A stretch of 20,628 bases of DNA from Bacteroidales bacterium UBA6229 (GTDB lineage Bacteria; Bacteroidota; Bacteroidia; Bacteroidales; F082), in NCBI GenBank assembly GCA_002440975.1, contig DJWN01000057.1, positions 1 to 20,628 on the forward strand, in the 5' to 3' direction. The notes under the pieces were generated by a model. The model had not been told where the DNA came from and made no database searches. It saw nothing but the letters and a program-made list of their open reading frames with translations. Below, piece by piece: positions 1-7,553 of this stretch. The position numbers and the translations under genes were made by a program. Positions within the stretch are counted from its first letter, which is position 1; the number at the start of each line of letters is the position of its first letter.

Positions 1-24
1 TAATTCGTTACAGTTCCTAAGGTA

Positions 25-219
25 ATGCTCGATGTGATTAATGAGGTTGCTACTGCTGAAAAACTTTCTGAAATTAATAGTCTGAAAAAACTTAAAAATC
101 ACAAAACAGCCTATAGAATTAGGATAGGAGATTATCGGATTGGCATGGTGATAATAGATAAAACTGCAATTTTTGCAGCTTTTGCTCATCGAAAGGACAT
201 CTACAAGAGATTTCCGTAA
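25..219 (+). CDS. RelE/ParE-family toxin, N-terminally short (possibly a broken gene)
   Basis: The 64-residue product resembles the C-terminal two thirds of RelE/ParE toxins of type II toxin-antitoxin systems, which inhibit translation by mRNA cleavage (RelE) or poison gyrase (ParE). Seen in the sequence: the core YRIRIGDYRIG (residues 30-40) and the terminal AHRKDIYKRFP, both hallmarks of the fold. Family members are usually about 85-95 residues, so the first helix and part of the second are missing. The similarity seems to continue upstream of the ATG (residues FVTVPKV), but a TAA in the same frame occupies bases 1-3. Either the gene is truncated by a nonsense mutation or frameshift, or a short form starts at base 25. 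No antitoxin is visible; it could lie left of the window. The frame is convergent with hydE, ending 19 bases before the hydE stop, and no terminator is seen between them. Confidence 0.5.
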   Translation: MLDVINEVATAEKLSEINSLKKLKNHKTAYRIRIGDYRIGMVIIDKTAIFAAFAHRKDIYKRFP

Positions 220-238
220 AGAAATTGAAGACTTCCAA

Positions 239-1324
239 TTACCCCTTCCTCTTCAAAAAATGCTGTGAATTCCCCGGCTCGTAATAGCAGATTTTTTCAC
301 CAATGGCTTCGATCACCTGGTTGAGGCTGCTGGTGCTCAGTGCGGGGTCTTTGTCCAGATTGGGTTTGTTGTTGTACAGCTGATAGTTTATCCTGTTGAT
401 TACGGGTGTGAGGTTCGGCATCACAACATTGGCTCCGGCTAGCAAACCGCTCTGCCGGCCAAGCGGGTCGAGGGTTTCCAGGGCCGTGGAAGAAGCCATA
501 TTGATATCAGGCATCAGCAGGCGTAAGCTGGCAAGCATCAACAGGCTCATCCTGAAGCGTTCGGCAGCAGGCCACAGCAATATAAACTTTTCAAAAAGTG
601 GGGTTTCGGCATGTTCGATATAGGGGCCCATGCCAATCATGTCAATATCAAGGGATTTAAAGAAGAGCAGATCATCTGCCAGATCAGCGATGGTTTGTTC
701 GGGCAGGCCGATCATCACGCCGGTGCCCACCTGATAACCTGCTTTACGCAAGTCTTCCAAAGCTTTGATGCGCTTTTCGAAAGCATGAAGCGCGTTTTCG
801 GGATGGATTTGGTAATAAAGCTTCTTGTTTGTCGTTTCGATGCGTAAAAGGTAGCGGTGTGCCCCTGCTTCCTGCCAGCGTTTGAACACTTCGTATGGCT
901 GTTCGCCACACGAAAGTGTGATGGACAATTCGGCATTGGTACGTTGATGGATACCTTTTAGCAAGTGTTCGATATGGTTGACAAAAGTCTTATTTGTCAG
1001 TTCTCCGCTTTGAATCACCAGAGAGCCAAAGCCTTTGCGCCAGGCAAAATCAGCGGCCTGATATACCTCTTCATCAGTGAGGGTGTAGCGGTTTACGTGC
1101 TTGTTCGATTTGCGGATTCCGCAGTAATAGCAGTCTTTGGCACACATATTTGAGAGCTCGATCAAACCGCGCAGATAGACTTTTCTTCCGACTGTAGCAG
1201 CTTTTACTTCAAGTGCACGGTCAAGTACTTTTTGGGTGTCGTCGCCTTTTACGGATAAAAGGCTGATCAGATCCTCGCGCGAAAAATTTTGCTGTTTGAG
1301 CAGTTGATCCAGCATATCAGCCAT
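239..1324 (-). CDS. hydE: [FeFe] hydrogenase H-cluster maturase HydE (radical SAM)
   Basis: HydE is a radical S-adenosylmethionine enzyme that, with HydG and HydF, builds the 2Fe subcluster of the [FeFe] hydrogenase active site; it is needed to form the dithiomethylamine bridge. The 361-residue length is normal. The radical-SAM cluster motif CxxxCxxC is at Cys61, Cys65 and Cys68, within NMCAKDCYYCGIRKSN. The second, non-essential cluster found in some HydE proteins appears absent, since the C-terminus carries only an isolated Cys. The ATG at 1324 overlaps the end of hydF by 8 bases, which suggests translational coupling; an alternative ATG lies three codons further in. It is the last gene of the hydrogenase operon. 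Biotin synthase and PylB share the fold, but the neighbouring hydF and hydG settle the call. Confidence 0.95.
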   Translation of the reverse strand: MADMLDQLLKQQNFSREDLISLLSVKGDDTQKVLDRALEVKAATVGRKVYLRGLIELSNMCAKDCYYCGIRKSNKHVNRYTLTDEEVYQAADFAWRKGFGSLVIQSGELTNKTFVNHIEHLLKGIHQRTNAELSITLSCGEQPYEVFKRWQEAGAHRYLLRIETTNKKLYYQIHPENALHAFEKRIKALEDLRKAGYQVGTGVMIGLPEQTIADLADDLLFFKSLDIDMIGMGPYIEHAETPLFEKFILLWPAAERFRMSLLMLASLRLLMPDINMASSTALETLDPLGRQSGLLAGANVVMPNLTPVINRINYQLYNNKPNLDKDPALSTSSLNQVIEAIGEKICYYEPGNSQHFLKRKG

Positions 1325-2528
1325 TAGTTTTGTTTTTAAAAGGCTCTATCACACGATCAAAAATACCGTTTATCCAGGCGATAGTCATTCCATAATTACT
1401 CACCGGAATATTGGCATTAACAGCCGGACGAAGCCTGTTGATGAGCTGTTTGCGCGTGACCACACATCCGCCGCATTGAATAACCATTCGGTAGTTGGAG
1501 ATTTCAGGAATATCAGAGAGGCCTGCTACTATATCAAAATCAAGCTTTTTATCACTGAATTCGCTTATCCAGCGGGGCAATTTATGACGACCGATATCTT
1601 CGCAGCTTACCTGATGCGAGCAGGATTCGAGAATTAAAATTTTATCCCCATCATTTAGTTGCGAAAGTGTGGGTGTTCCTTGCATATAATGTTCAAAATC
1701 TCCTCTTAGTCTGGCGAAAACTATACTAAAACTTGTAAGAGGAATATGCGGTGGTACAATGCTATTAACAAACCCAAAGGCCTGACTGTCGGTAATTACC
1801 AGTTGAGGTTCAGGTTGATGCTGATCGAAATATTGTTTCAGGTGCGTTTCTTTCAGCACTATGCAAATATTATCATTATCCAACACATCACGAATAGCCA
1901 TTACCTGTGGAAGGATCATTCGTCCGTCGGGAGCTTCAGAATCTATTGGTGTCACAAGCAAGACTACACCATTTGGTTCGATGATGCCACCCAAAAGTGA
2001 AGGTTTCTGAAAAGAGGTTTCCGGGATGGTTTTTTTGAGCAACTCAATCAAGGTGTCAACATGGGTGTTGCTGGCAACACTAAAATCAATTACTTCTGCT
2101 TTGCTAAAAGCCCTGATTTTTTCACGGGTGAGTTGTTCCAGTGGTTGTAAATCGCTCTTGTTGTGAACGATGAAATAAGGAATGCTGTAATCGCGAAACT
2201 GTTTGATCAGCTCTTTTTCGTAAAAGCCAAATTCGTTTTTGGTGATAACCAGTATGGCACAATCGATGGTTTTGATGGCATCGTAGGTTTTCTTTACCCG
2301 TTTTTCTCCTAATTCACCACTGTCGTCTATCCCGGCTGTATCCACGATGATTGCTGGTCCGATGCCAAAAATCTCGAGAGATTTTTTTACGGGATCGGTG
2401 GTAGTTCCGGCTTCTTCTGAAACGATAGCCACTTCCTGTCCGGTCATCAGGTTGATGAGGGAGCTTTTGCCGTTGTTGCGCCGGCCAAAAATGCCGATAT
2501 GTGGTTTAAGATCTCTTCCTTTAGCCAT
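1317..2528 (-). CDS. hydF: [FeFe] hydrogenase maturation GTPase HydF
   Basis: HydF is the scaffold on which the 2Fe subcluster is assembled before transfer to HydA. The 403-residue protein has the expected three parts: a GTPase domain with P-loop GRRNNGKSS (residues 15-23), switch threonines GTTT (41-44), DTAG (63-66) and NKSD (123-126); a middle dimerisation region; and a C-terminal [4Fe-4S] domain. The presumed cluster cysteines are Cys303, Cys352 and Cys355, with His305 in the CxH element. The family pattern has His directly before the CxxC pair; here it is Gln351 (QCGGC). The gene starts 21 bases after hydG and its end overlaps hydE by 8 bases. The GTPase motifs plus the C-terminal CxH and CxxC elements separate it from ordinary Era/Der GTPases. 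Confidence 0.95.
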   Translation of the reverse strand: MAKGRDLKPHIGIFGRRNNGKSSLINLMTGQEVAIVSEEAGTTTDPVKKSLEIFGIGPAIIVDTAGIDDSGELGEKRVKKTYDAIKTIDCAILVITKNEFGFYEKELIKQFRDYSIPYFIVHNKSDLQPLEQLTREKIRAFSKAEVIDFSVASNTHVDTLIELLKKTIPETSFQKPSLLGGIIEPNGVVLLVTPIDSEAPDGRMILPQVMAIRDVLDNDNICIVLKETHLKQYFDQHQPEPQLVITDSQAFGFVNSIVPPHIPLTSFSIVFARLRGDFEHYMQGTPTLSQLNDGDKILILESCSHQVSCEDIGRHKLPRWISEFSDKKLDFDIVAGLSDIPEISNYRMVIQCGGCVVTRKQLINRLRPAVNANIPVSNYGMTIAWINGIFDRVIEPFKNKTNG

Positions 2529-2549
2529 TGTAGTTCAGGGAGTTATTTG

Positions 2550-3977
2550 CTAGAAATACAGGTCTCGTTCGCCTTGTTTGATGCGTTCGATACGCGCGTT
2601 TACTTCTTTGATGTAGCGTTCATCACCCAGACTTTCCAGATTTCTGTCGATCACCTTCCAACCTTTAGCAGCAGTTTCAGGTGTGGCATAATCCACGATA
2701 TATTCAGCCAAAGTGAGCATGGCATTTGGGGTGCAGAATTTCTTGATGAAGCCTGGCACGCTGAATTCCATAAAATGCTCACCCGTGCGGCCTTTGCGGT
2801 AGCAGGCTGTGCAGAAAGAAGGCAGGTAATCGCTGTCGAGCAGTTCATCAATCACCTGATTGAGTGTGCGATCATCATTGATCTTAAATTGTTCTTTGTG
2901 CAGGTTTTGATCAATATGTGGATTTTCGGAATAAGCACCGATCTCCAGCTTGGTGCCGGCATCGATCTGCGAACAGCCAAATGCCAGCACTTCCTTGCGT
3001 ATCTTTTCCGATTCGCGGGCTGTGAGGATCAAACCGGTATAGGGAACAGCCAACCGAAGAATGGCAACAAGGCGTGTAAATTCGGCGTCAGTAACCAAAT
3101 ATTTGTCATCCAGATCATATTCGGAGGCATCCTGAATGCGTGGGAACGAAATGGTGTGAGGCCCCACATTGTAGCAAGCTTCCAGGTGATTCACATGACG
3201 CAAAAGTGCCATCACTTCAAAACGCCAGTCGTACAAGCCAAATAAAGCACCGATTCCCACATCATCGATGCCGGCCTCCATAGCGCGATCGAGTGAGTTG
3301 AGCCGCCAGTTGTAGTCAGCTTTTTTGCCTGAAGGATGCACCAGGGCATAGGTTGGATGGTGGTAGGTTTCCTGAAAAACCTGATAGGTTCCTATGCCGG
3401 CTTCATGAATTGTTTTAAAGCCTTCAATATCAAAAGGTGCAGCATTGATATTTACCCTGCGGATCTCGCCATGATCTTTTTTTACGCTGTAAACTGTGCG
3501 CACGGTATCAGCAATAAAATCGGCTGAGTAGGTACGATGTTCGCCATAAACCAGAATCAAACGCTTTTGGCCGTGTTCTTCCAGTGCTTTCACGTTTTCG
3601 ATCAGTTCTTCTTTGGTGAGGGTTTTGCGGATAGCACTTTTGTTGGATGCTTTAAAACCGCAATAGCGGCAGTTGTTTGAGCAGTAGTTGCCCACATAAA
3701 GCGGGGCAAAAAGCACGATACGTTTTCCGTAAACTTTTTCCTTGAGTTCGCGGGCACCGTTTTTGATTATCTCGATCGATTCGCTGTCGGTGGCCTTGAG
3801 CAAAACTGCAGTTTCGGCCAGACTGAGGCGGTTTTTATCAAGAGATTTTTGTACGATGGCCTTCACCTTTTCGGGTGTGGATTCAGTTTGGTTGATATAA
3901 TCCCAAATCTCTTCATCATCAATGAAAGGCTGCATGGGAACATCCGGTATTTTATAGTTTTCGGGAGTGAATTTCAC
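2550..3977 (-). CDS. hydG: [FeFe] hydrogenase H-cluster maturase HydG (tyrosine lyase, radical SAM), GTG start
   Basis: HydG cleaves tyrosine to p-cresol and supplies the CO and CN ligands, as an Fe-cysteine-CO-CN synthon, for the H-cluster. Taking the GTG at 3977 as start gives 475 residues, matching the family. The radical-SAM motif is Cys99, Cys103 and Cys106 (CSNNCRYC), and the C-terminal auxiliary-cluster motif CX2CX22C is Cys389, Cys392 and Cys415. That motif and the C-terminal GERDLYF distinguish HydG from ThiH. The frame stays open upstream to an ATG at 4067, but that start would add 30 residues unlike the family and overlap the preceding kinase gene by 71 bases. The GTG leaves a normal 19-base gap. 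No clear Shine-Dalgarno sequence is seen before it. Confidence 0.93.
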   Translation of the reverse strand: MKFTPENYKIPDVPMQPFIDDEEIWDYINQTESTPEKVKAIVQKSLDKNRLSLAETAVLLKATDSESIEIIKNGARELKEKVYGKRIVLFAPLYVGNYCSNNCRYCGFKASNKSAIRKTLTKEELIENVKALEEHGQKRLILVYGEHRTYSADFIADTVRTVYSVKKDHGEIRRVNINAAPFDIEGFKTIHEAGIGTYQVFQETYHHPTYALVHPSGKKADYNWRLNSLDRAMEAGIDDVGIGALFGLYDWRFEVMALLRHVNHLEACYNVGPHTISFPRIQDASEYDLDDKYLVTDAEFTRLVAILRLAVPYTGLILTARESEKIRKEVLAFGCSQIDAGTKLEIGAYSENPHIDQNLHKEQFKINDDRTLNQVIDELLDSDYLPSFCTACYRKGRTGEHFMEFSVPGFIKKFCTPNAMLTLAEYIVDYATPETAAKGWKVIDRNLESLGDERYIKEVNARIERIKQGERDLYF

Positions 3978-3996
3978 GTCAGTTAGTTTTAAAGTT

Positions 3997-5118
3997 CTAA
4001 AGTCGTGGCAAAGATACGGTGAAAGTAGTCCCTTCGTCGGGTTTGCTTTCCACTTCGATGGTGCCATTGTATTGTTCGATCATTTTTCTGGTGATCGACA
4101 AACCTAATCCGCTGCCGGTGATTTCTTTGGTTTTGGAGTTTTTGATGCGTACAAAATCCTGAAAGATTTTATCACTGTCCTCTTCGCTCATCCCAATTCC
4201 GCTGTCGGAAACCTTTATTTCGAGGTCTTTGCCGCGATCGCAGATACTGACCTGAACTTTTCCGCCGTCTTTGTTGTATTTCACTGCATTGGAAATGAGG
4301 TTGTTAAATACTATCTCCATTTCATTGGCATCAGCCAGCAGCTGTGGGTCGCCCTGCACATCTAGCTTCATTTTTACAGATCGCTGGATGGCGTAGGGTT
4401 CCATAGTATCCATAGCCATTTTGGCTATTTCGGCCAGGTTTACATCCCGCATCTTACGCTCTTTTTTGCCTGATTCTATTTTGGTCAGATCAAGCAGATC
4501 CATGATAAGGTTGCGCATCCCTTTGAGGCGTGTGAGCGATCGATCGATCATACGGTCGTAATCTTCCACCTTATCACCAAACTGCTTCTCCTGCATCATC
4601 TTCAGGTAGCCTTCCACGGCATTGATGGGCGATTTGAGTTCGTGCGATAACACCGAGAGAAACTGAAACCGGATTTGTTTTCCTTCTTCCTGCATCTTAC
4701 GCGTCATGCGTTTGAGAAAAAGATGCTTGGCCACATTTTCGATGGAGGCACGTAACTCTTGCGGTGTAAATGGCTTGGGCATGAAGTTGTATGCTCCGTT
4801 GCGCGTGGCTTTGATTGCCAGATCAAGCGAGGCATAAGAGGTGATCATCATCACGGCCACATCAAAATTTTGCTGTTTGATGTATTCAAGCACTTCGATG
4901 CCATCCATACCGGGAAGTTTGTTATCGAGTAAAACTACATCAACCAGCTGGTTATTAAGCACATCGATGGCATCTTCACCGGTGCCGGCTTCGATCAGAT
5001 GAAAATCGAAGTCTTCATCCATAAAGGGATAGCCAACGGTATAGTTGCCCAAGATGCGTGTTACGCCGGAGCGGATACCGGGCTCGTCATCCACAACAAG
5101 CACATGTAAGGTTGCCAT
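3997..5118 (-). CDS. Hybrid response regulator - histidine kinase (receiver, HisKA, HATPase)
   Basis: This 373-residue soluble signalling protein has a receiver domain fused in front of a histidine kinase. The receiver (1-130) shows acidic residues Asp10, Asp11 and Glu12, phospho-acceptor Asp65 (VVLLDNKLPGMDG), Thr93 and Lys115 (MPKPF). The dimerisation/phosphorylation domain has the H-box LSHELKSPIN with His159. The ATPase domain has the N-box NNLISNAVKYN (Asn277), DSGIGM (305-310) and GSGLGLSI (335-342). No membrane segment, PAS domain or DNA-binding domain is present, so input probably comes through phosphorylation of the receiver and output passes to another receiver. It lies 12 bases after the small regulator at 5131-5526 and 19 bases before hydG, so it is probably co-transcribed with the hydrogenase genes. 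Its specific partner is an inference from position only. Confidence 0.9.
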   Translation of the reverse strand: MATLHVLVVDDEPGIRSGVTRILGNYTVGYPFMDEDFDFHLIEAGTGEDAIDVLNNQLVDVVLLDNKLPGMDGIEVLEYIKQQNFDVAVMMITSYASLDLAIKATRNGAYNFMPKPFTPQELRASIENVAKHLFLKRMTRKMQEEGKQIRFQFLSVLSHELKSPINAVEGYLKMMQEKQFGDKVEDYDRMIDRSLTRLKGMRNLIMDLLDLTKIESGKKERKMRDVNLAEIAKMAMDTMEPYAIQRSVKMKLDVQGDPQLLADANEMEIVFNNLISNAVKYNKDGGKVQVSICDRGKDLEIKVSDSGIGMSEEDSDKIFQDFVRIKNSKTKEITGSGLGLSITRKMIEQYNGTIEVESKPDEGTTFTVSLPRL

Positions 5119-5130
5119 GATTAATAAGTT

Positions 5131-5526
5131 TTAAAGTTTCAACAGTTTATTGATTTCGCGGTGCAGCTGATCGGGACGGATGCCTTTTTCGAGGTACAGA
5201 TCGGCTTTGATCCAGTCGCGGTCGTTTTCGTTGTACAAATCAAAGTTGTATCCTGTTTCGGCTGTAACGGCTGAAGCCAGAATGATAGGCATATCAGGAT
5301 ATTTGCGTTTGGCTTTGTAAGACAGGATGAATCCGCTGTCTTCCTGCTCCATCATCAGGTCGAAAATGGCCAGATCGGGTTTTACGGTTTCCAACACTTT
5401 TTCGGCTTCGGCCTGGCTTTCGGCTGTTTTTACCCTGAAACCCAGGTTTTTTACCATTGCCTCCATCTGAAACAGGTAATCGGCATCATCATCGGCAATC
5501 AGAATCAGTTTTTTTTCGTTGCTCAT
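5131..5526 (-). CDS. Receiver-only response regulator
   Basis: A single CheY-like receiver domain of 131 residues. Seen: the acidic triplet Asp12-Asp14 (IADDDAD), phospho-acceptor Asp56 in LAIFDLMMEQEDSGF, and Lys114 (YLEKGIRP) in place of the usual lysine-proline pair. There is no output domain. Compared with CheY there are some 10 extra residues before the conserved lysine (about 88-108). The frame can be extended three codons to a TTG at 5535, but the ATG at 5526 is the better start and leaves a 23-base gap after the sensor kinase gene. It sits between the two kinases, so it could shuttle phosphate between them, or bind a target protein when phosphorylated. Both roles are inference. Confidence 0.88.
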   Translation of the reverse strand: MSNEKKLILIADDDADYLFQMEAMVKNLGFRVKTAESQAEAEKVLETVKPDLAIFDLMMEQEDSGFILSYKAKRKYPDMPIILASAVTAETGYNFDLYNENDRDWIKADLYLEKGIRPDQLHREINKLLKL

Positions 5527-5549
5527 GGTTTGCAATTTTTTATCAATAA

Positions 5550-7535
5550 TTAAATCGGATTACGGGGCAAGCGGATGGTAAAAGTTGTACCTGTCGGCCC
5601 TTTTTCCGGATCAGTATTTGAATTAACATCTATTTTTCCTTTGTGCATTTTCACAATGCCATAGCATAGCGGCAGTCCAAGACCTGTGCCTTTGCCTACC
5701 TCTTTTGTTGTGAAGAAAGGTGTGAAAACCTTTTCCATATTCTCGGGCGAAATACCAATACCCTGATCGCTTATGGCGATAACCACATCCTCTGCTTTTT
5801 CGCTGATCGAAAGAGTGATTTCGCCCCCATTGGGCATGGCTTCCACGGCATTTTTTTGGAGGTTTGTGAGTACCTGCATCATTTGATCTACGTCCAAAAA
5901 CACATAAGGATCATTCAGCTCAACCTGAAGTTTGATCGATACATTTTGTGGGCATACGATACTTTGAATGCTTCGGCTTACAAATTTTTCGAGATGTGTT
6001 TCGGTGAGACGAACCTGATTTTTACGGGCAAAATTAAGCAGTCCACCTACAATTTTCCGACAGCGTTCGGCTTGCTCCACAATCAGTTTCAGGTCTTCCT
6101 TGGTGGTATCGTCAACGGAGTCGTCCATCAGCATATTGCTGTATAAGGTAATAACACCCAGCGGATTGTTAAGCTCGTGGGCAATACCGGCGGATAACTG
6201 GCCCATATGTGCCAGCTTTTCTGATTGTTTGAGTGCTTCGCGCGCACTGGCCAGCTCCTGATTGCTCAGGTTTACCTTTTCGATGGACTGGTGCAGTTTT
6301 TCGATGGTGTAAGGCAGGCACATTTCTGTTTCGGCCAATCCTTGTGTTATGGCAATGGCATGTTCCACGCAGGTGTCGTAGCCACAGGCTCCACAGTCGA
6401 GATAGTCTGAAAGATCGTTTTTGCCCATTTTTTTGAGCACGTCGGCAATGGCATTCGAAGAAGGGATATGCGTGCGGCGATCCATCTGGGTGAAACTTGT
6501 AGATAGATCAATGGTTTTTGCCAGTTCCATATCGGCCTCCCATTGTTGCTGGTCGAAATTGTCCAGTTTTTGTGCCACATAATTAGAGATACAGGAACGA
6601 CGCAGGTATTTTTTCCCTTCCTCGCTCATGCCCGGTCCCATGATGCAGCCTTCGCAACAAAGTAATTCCAGGTGACGTGCATTCAATGCACCCTGAGCAA
6701 ACTCGTTTAAGGCATCTTTCACATTAATGCGGCCTTCGGCAACCACCACATCCCCTTTGGTGATGTCGGCTTCCACATCCATATTTTGTAACAGGCCGTG
6801 GCTCACCGGAAATATGGCTCCTTTTCCTGCAATGGGAGGATCGAAATCACGCATATGATCTTCGTCCGGTTTGATGCGGTTTCGGCCAAACAATTCGCGC
6901 AATTCAGTAAAAGTGAGCGCATAATCAATTTCGTTCGATTCGGCTTTTTTTGCCACACAAGGTCCGATGAAAACCACCTGCAGCTCCTCACCGTATTTCT
7001 TTTTCAGAAAACGCGAGCTGGCAACCATGGGCGATACCAGCGGTGCCAAATTACCCACCAACTCGGGCAGGTAATGTTCCACATAAAATACGATGGCAGG
7101 ACAATCAGAAGAGATGATGCCTTTGGAGTTGTTTTGCTGATAGAGCTCTTTATAGGCAACTGACACCATGTCGGCACCGAATGCTACTTCGGTAACCATT
7201 TCAAAACCAAGTCTTTTAACCATTCCAACCAGGATACGGTAATCTTCTATTTCCGTAAACTCTGCCGGAAAGCTTGGTGCCAGACATGCTGCCGTACGTT
7301 GCCCGCTTTTCAACAACTCACTTACTTCATCTATTTGTTGTAGATAAACTTTGGCCTCCTGACGACACACACGCACACAATTGCCACAGCCGATGCAGCG
7401 CTCGCTAAGCACTTCGGCCTGGCCATTGATGATTTTGATGGCTTTTACGGGGCATTCGCGTACGCAGGTGTAACAAACCCTGCAACGGTCTTTTACCGTA
7501 AAAACCAACTGTTTATGATTTGCATTGTGTGCCAT
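5550..7535 (-). CDS. [FeFe]-hydrogenase-like sensor histidine kinase (2x[4Fe-4S] - H-cluster domain - [4Fe-4S] - HisKA - HATPase)
   Basis: A 661-residue soluble fusion of a hydrogenase-like sensor and a histidine kinase. Domains in order: two ferredoxin clusters (Cys18/21/24/28 and Cys47/50/53/57); an [FeFe] hydrogenase H-domain (about 82-320); a further cluster motif CGACGYDTC with Cys381/384/389/406; a short helical linker (410-440) with no recognisable PAS domain; a dimerisation domain with phospho-acceptor His453 (GIAHELNNPLG); and an ATPase domain with Asn562, DQGIGI (590-595) and GKGTGLGLPL. All four H-cluster cysteines appear kept: Cys145, Cys193, Cys293 and Cys297. The proton-relay cysteine of catalytic enzymes (the first Cys of TSCCP) is Asp144. 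This resembles HydS-type sensory hydrogenases, here coupled directly to a kinase. It starts 18 bases after hydA. A role as H2 or redox sensor is inference. Confidence 0.9.
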   Translation of the reverse strand: MAHNANHKQLVFTVKDRCRVCYTCVRECPVKAIKIINGQAEVLSERCIGCGNCVRVCRQEAKVYLQQIDEVSELLKSGQRTAACLAPSFPAEFTEIEDYRILVGMVKRLGFEMVTEVAFGADMVSVAYKELYQQNNSKGIISSDCPAIVFYVEHYLPELVGNLAPLVSPMVASSRFLKKKYGEELQVVFIGPCVAKKAESNEIDYALTFTELRELFGRNRIKPDEDHMRDFDPPIAGKGAIFPVSHGLLQNMDVEADITKGDVVVAEGRINVKDALNEFAQGALNARHLELLCCEGCIMGPGMSEEGKKYLRRSCISNYVAQKLDNFDQQQWEADMELAKTIDLSTSFTQMDRRTHIPSSNAIADVLKKMGKNDLSDYLDCGACGYDTCVEHAIAITQGLAETEMCLPYTIEKLHQSIEKVNLSNQELASAREALKQSEKLAHMGQLSAGIAHELNNPLGVITLYSNMLMDDSVDDTTKEDLKLIVEQAERCRKIVGGLLNFARKNQVRLTETHLEKFVSRSIQSIVCPQNVSIKLQVELNDPYVFLDVDQMMQVLTNLQKNAVEAMPNGGEITLSISEKAEDVVIAISDQGIGISPENMEKVFTPFFTTKEVGKGTGLGLPLCYGIVKMHKGKIDVNSNTDPEKGPTGTTFTIRLPRNPI

Positions 7536-7553
7536 TTCAGGAGTATTTGGCTT

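Noticed and set aside
220..238. A terminator between the toxin frame and hydE.
   Set aside because: Only a very short GAAG/CTTC self-complementarity is present, with no T run; it is not enough to call.
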